From: an uncultured Oscillibacter sp.
GTDB lineage: Bacteria; Bacillota; Clostridia; Oscillospirales; Oscillospiraceae
Reading direction: 5' to 3'
Length of the DNA stretch: 9,803 bases
NCBI GenBank assembly: GCA_900542115.1
Contig: UQMC01000074.1
Coordinates: 1-9,803 of the forward strand
Part shown: positions 6,881-9,803 of the stretch, piece after piece
How the letters are laid out: every line of letters starts with the position of its first letter
Position numbering within the stretch: position 1 is the stretch's first letter
Program-made: the position numbers and the translations under genes
The notes under the pieces: model-generated
Seen by the model: the letters and a program-made list of their open reading frames with translations, nothing else
Database searches by the model: none
Told to the model about the DNA's origin: nothing

Positions 6881-7711
6881 CTATTGTGCCCGCTCACGCA
6901 TCAGCGCAATCTCCCGGGCGTAGCCCGGCAGATCATTGGGGGTCTCCAGACAAAACGGCAATCCCCGCAGCGCGGGATGCGTCACGATTCGGGTCAGGGC
7001 CTCTAAGCCGAGCTGACCCTCGCCGATGCGGGCGTGGCGGTCCTTGTGGCTGCCGCAGGGGTTCAGGCTGTCATTGAGGTGTACGGCCCGCAGCCGGTCG
7101 AGGCCGATCACGCGGTCAAACTCCGTCAAAACCCCGTCCAAATCGTGAACAAGGTCATATCCGGCATCGGACACATGACAGGTGTCAAGACAGATGTACA
7201 CCTTATCCCTTTGCTCCACGCGGTCCCAGATCTCCCGCAGCTCCTCAAAGCGGCTGCCGACCTCGGTGCCCTTGCCCGCCATAGTCTCCAGCAGGACTGT
7301 GGTGGTCTGCTCCGGGGTCAGAACGGCGTTCAGCCCCTCGGCTATGTAGGCGATGCCGGTCTCCACGCCCTGTCCCACATGGCTGCCGGGGTGAAAATTG
7401 TAGAGCTGACCGGGAATGTGCTCCATCCGTTCCAGATCGTCTCGCATGAGCGCTTGGGCGAAGCGGCGGTTTTCTTCCGCCGCGCCGCAGAGGTTCAGCG
7501 TATAGGGCGCGTGGGCGATGATGGGGGCAAAGCGGTTTTCCCGCAGCAGTTCCGTCAGGGCGTCCGCATCGGCGGCGTCCAGCGCCTTGGCGCGGCTCCC
7601 CCGGGGATTGCGGGTAAAAAACTGGAATGTGTCCGCGCCCAATGCCAATGCCTGACGTCCCATGGCGCAAAGCCCCTTGGCAGAGGATAAATGACAGCCG
7701 ATGTGCAGCAT
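6881..7711 (-). CDS. nfo: Endonuclease IV (AP endonuclease, base excision repair)
   Basis: The 276-residue product is endonuclease IV, a TIM-barrel enzyme with three zinc ions that cuts DNA 5' to abasic sites and also removes blocked 3' ends. All nine zinc ligands known from the E. coli enzyme can be placed: H67 (IAHAPY), H107 (FHPGSH), E142 (LETMAGKG), D176 and H179 (CLDTCH), H211 (HLND), D224 and H226 (KDRH) and E256 (CLETP). The start is the ATG at 7711, preceded by AGGAGG with good spacing; an in-frame extension to 7753 would place that ribosome binding site inside the gene. It has its own promoter and terminator. Endonuclease IV matters for DNA repair in spores of other Firmicutes, which fits the neighbouring sporulation gene, although they appear to be separate transcripts. 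Confidence 0.96.
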   Translation of the reverse strand: MLHIGCHLSSAKGLCAMGRQALALGADTFQFFTRNPRGSRAKALDAADADALTELLRENRFAPIIAHAPYTLNLCGAAEENRRFAQALMRDDLERMEHIPGQLYNFHPGSHVGQGVETGIAYIAEGLNAVLTPEQTTTVLLETMAGKGTEVGSRFEELREIWDRVEQRDKVYICLDTCHVSDAGYDLVHDLDGVLTEFDRVIGLDRLRAVHLNDSLNPCGSHKDRHARIGEGQLGLEALTRIVTHPALRGLPFCLETPNDLPGYAREIALMRERAQ

Positions 7712-7743
7712 AGCCGCCTCCTGTGGTAAAAGTAAGTATGTAC

Positions 7744-7772
7744 AGCATACCACGTTTGGCGGCAGTTGTCAC
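7744..7772 (-). promoter_or_regulatory. Sigma-A-like promoter for nfo
   Basis: On the minus strand GTGACA (7772-7767, five of six consensus bases), a 17-nt spacer and TATGCT (7749-7744, four of six) precede nfo. Transcription would start near 7737, giving a leader of about 26 nt that contains the AGGAGG site. It lies between the small upstream gene and nfo, so nfo can be expressed independently of it. Confidence 0.6.
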
Positions 7773-7777
7773 GGTGT

Positions 7778-7939
7778 CTATGCGCCTTTTTCGGCGGGCG
7801 CCTCCTGTTCCGCCTCCAAAAACAACTCCTCGGCCCGCCGCTGGGCCTCCATCAGCATCAGGCTCAGTTGGCGGAGGGCCTCCTCCGCATCGGTGATGGT
7901 GTTGAACAGCAGGGTGTATTCCTTCGTTAATGTATTCAT
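7778..7939 (-). CDS. Small protein of unknown function (53 residues)
   Basis: A short reading frame encodes MNTLTKEYTLLFNTITDAEE and continues ALRQLSLMLMEAQRRAEELF to a charged tail ending EKGA. AAAGGA lies about 9 nt before the ATG at 7939, and codon use (CTG, GCC, GAG, CGG) matches the neighbours. The sequence is strongly helical and amphipathic with Leu/Met spacing like a short coiled coil, and has no signal peptide or membrane segment. It is 66 nt upstream of nfo on the same strand. I do not recognise a named family, although small proteins with a TKEYTLLFN-like start seem familiar from Oscillospiraceae; that is memory, not a search. It could be a cytoplasmic adaptor, but no function is assigned. 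Confidence 0.75.
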   Translation of the reverse strand: MNTLTKEYTLLFNTITDAEEALRQLSLMLMEAQRRAEELFLEAEQEAPAEKGA

Positions 7940-7972
7940 GTTCAGTTGTCCTTTCTACCTTCCACATTTGTT

Positions 7973-8001
7973 CTCATAATTTTTTGATACGGTCTTGAAA
8001 A
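7973..8001 (-). promoter_or_regulatory. Weak candidate promoter for the 53-residue gene
   Basis: On the minus strand TTTTCA (8001-7996), 17 nt and TATGAG (7978-7973) each match four of six sigma-A bases. Position and spacing suit the small gene at 7939, but the hexamers are poor. A better -10 (TATGAT, 8031-8026) lies further upstream without a good -35. Confidence 0.3.
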
Positions 8002-8047
8002 GCATTTTCTGCGGTGATTGGCTCTATCATACAGACATCCGACTGCA

Positions 8048-8167
8048 TTTTCTGTCCCTTTTTGTCGAGAGAATCAAAAAAATTTACACAGACTTAATAT
8101 CCCGCAAATTACGGGGGAAAAGGGCTTGCAGGCGGGGGCGGAACAGGGTATGATAAGGGACAGAAAA
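8048..8167. repeat. 13-bp inverted repeat spanning the divergent intergenic region
   Basis: TTTTCTGTCCCTT at 8048-8060 is exactly inverted as AAGGGACAGAAAA at 8155-8167, with 94 bp between the arms. The right arm starts immediately after the -10 of the plus-strand promoter and covers its predicted transcription start; the left arm lies upstream of the minus-strand small gene. Repeated half sites flanking a divergent promoter region could be regulator binding sites, but no regulator is known. Confidence 0.6.
8126..8154 (+). promoter_or_regulatory. Sigma-A-like promoter for the kinase-fusion/DUF3842 unit
   Basis: TTGCAG (8126-8131), a 17-nt spacer and TATGAT (8149-8154, five of six) lie upstream of the gene at 8193. 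The -35 matches only at TTG, so an activator or the strong -10 may be needed. The predicted start is near 8161, inside the right arm of the 13-bp inverted repeat, leaving a leader of about 32 nt. Confidence 0.6.
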
Positions 8168-8192
8168 CAAGATCGGGAAGGAACGAGCGGAC

Positions 8193-9260
8193 ATGGACAC
8201 GGCAGCGACAAGAGAATTTTTACGCGCGCAGATGGCAAACCGGCCGGAATCACGGCTTCAGGACCTTTGCAAGGCGCTGTACCAGAGCACGTTCGGCTGC
8301 GGTCATCTCATCTCCGACGTCGCTGCTGCCGAGCAGAGCATCCGGGAGGAGCTGGCGGCGGGGGTTCCGTCCTGCCGGGACATCGAGCCGCTGGATGGGC
8401 TGTGGGACCGGGTGCCGCTGGGAATTTTAGCAGGTGTCTTGACACCTGCTACGCTGGCCCGGGCCTTTGCGCTGTCTGCCGCCATGCCCCGGGAGGACAC
8501 GGCGGCGCTGGAGGCGCGGCTGGACGTCCTGCGGGCGCTGCTGGCGGAGGGTGCGCTGCCCTATAACGCCGCAGAGGCGGAGGCAGAGCTGGCACGCTGG
8601 CAGGCGGCGGGCTATCCGGCCTGTCACCACTCGGCAGACTACCGGGCGGCCTACCACCCGGCCTACCGGGTGCTGCACCGGCACTATACCCATTTGCTGC
8701 CGCTGCTGGAGACCATTGACGGTGCGCTGGCAGCGCAGGAGTGGGTGCTGCTGGCCATTGAGGGCGGCGCTGCCAGCGGCAAGACCACGCTATCGCGGGA
8801 GCTTTCGGAGCTGTACCCGGACAGCGCCGTTTTCCACGCGGATGATTTCTTCCTCCGGCCGGAGCAGCGGACGCCGGAGCGCTTCGCCCAGCCCGGGGGC
8901 AACATGGACCGGGAGCGGCTGGAGGCGGAGGTGCTGGTGCCCCTCCGCCGGGGCGAGGCGGCGGTCTACCGCCCCTTTGACTGCGGGACCATGACCCTGC
9001 GGCCGCCGGTGACGGTGCGGCCCGCGCGGCTGAACATCGTGGAGGGGGCCTACAGCCTCCACCCATCGCTGGAGAAGTATTATGACCTGTCCGTTTTTCT
9101 GGACGTCACGCCGGAGACCCAGCGCCGCCGGATCTTATCCCGCAACGGAGCGGAATGGGGACAGCGCTTTTTTGAGCGGTGGATTCCGCTGGAGACCGCC
9201 TATTTTCAGGAAACTGCCACAGTGGCGCGCTGTACGCTGCAGCTGAAGGAGGACGTATGA
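8193..9260 (+). CDS. Two-domain protein: conserved unknown N-terminal domain plus P-loop uridine-kinase-like domain
   Basis: The 355-residue protein has two parts. Residues 1-175 are a domain of unknown function with striking motifs: LYQSTFGCGHLISD (29-42), EPLDGLWDRVPLG near 65-77, and YPACHHSADYRAAYHPAYRV (141-160), rich in His and Tyr. Residues 183-355 are a P-loop phosphotransferase of the uridine kinase/phosphoribulokinase type: Walker A GGAASGKTTLS (191-201), HADDFF (215-220), EGAYSLHP (284-291), a strand ending in VFLDV, and an arginine-rich RRRILSRNG (311-319) that resembles a lid. The kinase probably phosphorylates a small metabolite, but the substrate is unknown and the N-terminal part may select it. 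The ATG at 8193 follows GGAAGGA. The stop codon TGA overlaps the next gene's ATG (ATGA). Codon use is GC-biased except in a palindromic stretch at 8429-8450. Confidence 0.85.
   Translation: MDTAATREFLRAQMANRPESRLQDLCKALYQSTFGCGHLISDVAAAEQSIREELAAGVPSCRDIEPLDGLWDRVPLGILAGVLTPATLARAFALSAAMPREDTAALEARLDVLRALLAEGALPYNAAEAEAELARWQAAGYPACHHSADYRAAYHPAYRVLHRHYTHLLPLLETIDGALAAQEWVLLAIEGGAASGKTTLSRELSELYPDSAVFHADDFFLRPEQRTPERFAQPGGNMDRERLEAEVLVPLRRGEAAVYRPFDCGTMTLRPPVTVRPARLNIVEGAYSLHPSLEKYYDLSVFLDVTPETQRRRILSRNGAEWGQRFFERWIPLETAYFQETATVARCTLQLKEDV
8429..8450. repeat. Perfect palindrome inside the kinase-fusion gene
   Basis: AGCAGGTGTC (8429-8438) and GACACCTGCT (8441-8450) are exact inverted copies around a central TT. 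The stretch encodes residues 79-86 and its flanks of the fusion protein. Its codons (TTA, GCA, GGT, TTG, ACA, CCT, GCT) differ from the CTG/GCC/GGC/ACC style of the surrounding gene. Confidence 0.8.
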
Positions 9261-9685
9261 AGCTGGTCATTATTGACGGACAGAGCGGCCGCATGGGCGC
9301 GCTTTTGACCGAGCGGGTCAAGGCCGCCGGACTGCCCCTTGAAACGCTGGCGGTGGGAACCAACGCCATTGCCACCGCCGCCATGATGAAAGCAGGGGCG
9401 GATCGGGGGGCTACCGGGGAAAACCCGGTGCTGGTAGCCTGCCGGGATGCGGACATCATCGCCGGGCCCATCGGTATTCTGATGGCAGACGCCCTGATGG
9501 GGGAGATCACCCCCGCCATCGCCGTGGCTATCGGCCAGAGCCGCGCCCAGAAGGTGCTGCTGCCAGTGAACAGCCATTGCGGCAAGATCGTGGTGGGCGT
9601 CCGGGAGCTGACGCTCTCCCGTATTATGGACGAGGCCGTGGAGGTACTGCGGGAGCTGTGTGCGCCGCAGGCCACAACGCTGTGA
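9257..9685 (+). CDS. DUF3842-family protein
   Basis: The 142-residue protein matches my recollection of the uncharacterised DUF3842 family from Firmicutes. It starts with a Rossmann-like strand and glycine loop (MKLVIIDGQSGRMG), then VGTNAIATAAMMKAGADRGATGENPV (read from about residue 33), DADIIAGPIGILMADALMGE, and KVLLPVN followed by VVGV. The glycine-rich loop suggests nucleotide or dinucleotide binding, but no reaction is known. The start is the ATG at 9257, with AAGGAGG 5-6 nt upstream inside the preceding gene; the 4-nt ATGA overlap points to translational coupling with the kinase fusion. An in-frame extension to 9179 would overlap the kinase gene by 82 nt and lacks a comparable ribosome binding site. 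Confidence 0.88.
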   Translation: MKLVIIDGQSGRMGALLTERVKAAGLPLETLAVGTNAIATAAMMKAGADRGATGENPVLVACRDADIIAGPIGILMADALMGEITPAIAVAIGQSRAQKVLLPVNSHCGKIVVGVRELTLSRIMDEAVEVLRELCAPQATTL

Positions 9686-9700
9686 GACATTTGCAGTATC

Positions 9701-9735
9701 AAAAAAGCGGGTCTGAGTAAAACTCAGACCCGCTT
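9701..9735. terminator. Strong hairpin terminator, T-tract facing the minus strand
   Basis: A perfect 13-bp stem (AAGCGGGTCTGAG at 9705-9717 with CTCAGACCCGCTT at 9723-9735) closes a 5-nt TAAAA loop. On the minus strand the stem's closing TT runs on into a T-tract (opposite A at 9701-9706), a classic terminator. On the plus strand the stem ends at GAGACTG without a T-tract, so termination of the DUF3842 transcript here would be weaker. Confidence 0.85.
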
Positions 9736-9803
9736 GAGACTGTCAATCAAGTGGTAAATCCTCCGCAACGGTAAGGAAGGGTGTGCGCGGGAAACCCAAG
9801 AAG
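9736..9803 (-). other. Unresolved window edge, possible end of a minus-strand gene
   Basis: The terminator at 9701-9735 implies a minus-strand gene arriving from the right. Two minus-strand frames stay open from the edge and stop before the hairpin: one ends ...TVAEDLPLD with its stop at 9743-9745, the other ends ...YRCGGFTT with its stop at 9747-9749. The third runs into the hairpin. I cannot choose among them or name a product. Confidence 0.25.

Noticed and set aside
7179..7192. A 14-bp stretch in nfo (CAGGTGTCAAGACA) identical to the reverse complement of part of the palindrome at 8429-8450
   Set aside because: In nfo it encodes the conserved catalytic CLDTCH motif, and one shared 14-mer in about 10 kb is within chance expectation, so it does not show a shared element.
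7463..7483. GCGGCGG/CCGCCGC hairpin with a T-rich loop
   Set aside because: It lies inside nfo and encodes ordinary conserved-length protein; short GC repeats are common at this base composition.
9780..9803. GTGTGCGCGGGAAACCC at the right edge resembles the GTGCG start of group II introns, which can insert near terminators
   Set aside because: It begins about 45 nt after the terminator stem rather than directly next to it, and too little sequence is visible to test for intron structure or a reverse transcriptase.

Overview
The window looks like chromosomal DNA of a GC-rich, spore-forming member of the Clostridia, probably Oscillospiraceae-like. Signs of this are a SpoIIP sporulation enzyme, strong GC bias at third codon positions, GGAGG-type ribosome binding sites, and typical Firmicute families (a Firmicute-type ArsC/Spx-like protein, an M29 aminopeptidase, DUF3842). 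The assignment comes from gene content only. I see no prophage, insertion sequence, CRISPR array or defence island; this is mostly ordinary core genome.

Layout. At the left edge two leucine tRNAs (anticodons GAG, then CAG) lie on the minus strand behind a perfect-consensus sigma-A promoter; the second is cut by the window edge. Next is a minus-strand sirtuin gene with its own terminator. Divergent from it is a four-gene plus-strand cluster: a cysteine-less ArsC/Spx-like protein, a YihY/BrkB membrane protein, an M29 aminopeptidase and a gamma-carbonic-anhydrase-like protein. It ends at a long hairpin. A MATE efflux transporter follows as a separate plus-strand unit and converges, across a perfect 15-bp hairpin, on minus-strand spoIIP. 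Upstream of spoIIP on the same strand are nfo (endonuclease IV) and a 53-residue unknown protein.

Region 7940-8192 is a divergent intergenic region with a sigma-A-like promoter for the last plus-strand unit. That unit holds a two-part protein (conserved unknown N-terminal domain plus a P-loop uridine-kinase-like domain) whose stop codon overlaps the start of a DUF3842 gene, so the two are probably translationally coupled. The window ends with a hairpin whose T-tract faces the minus strand, which suggests that a minus-strand gene ends just beyond it.

The points most worth a second look are the kinase fusion coupled to DUF3842, the ArsC-like protein lacking its redox cysteine, a perfect palindrome inside the kinase gene written in off-bias codons, a 13-bp inverted repeat spanning the divergent promoter region, and a sigma-E-like spoIIP promoter built into the nfo terminator.
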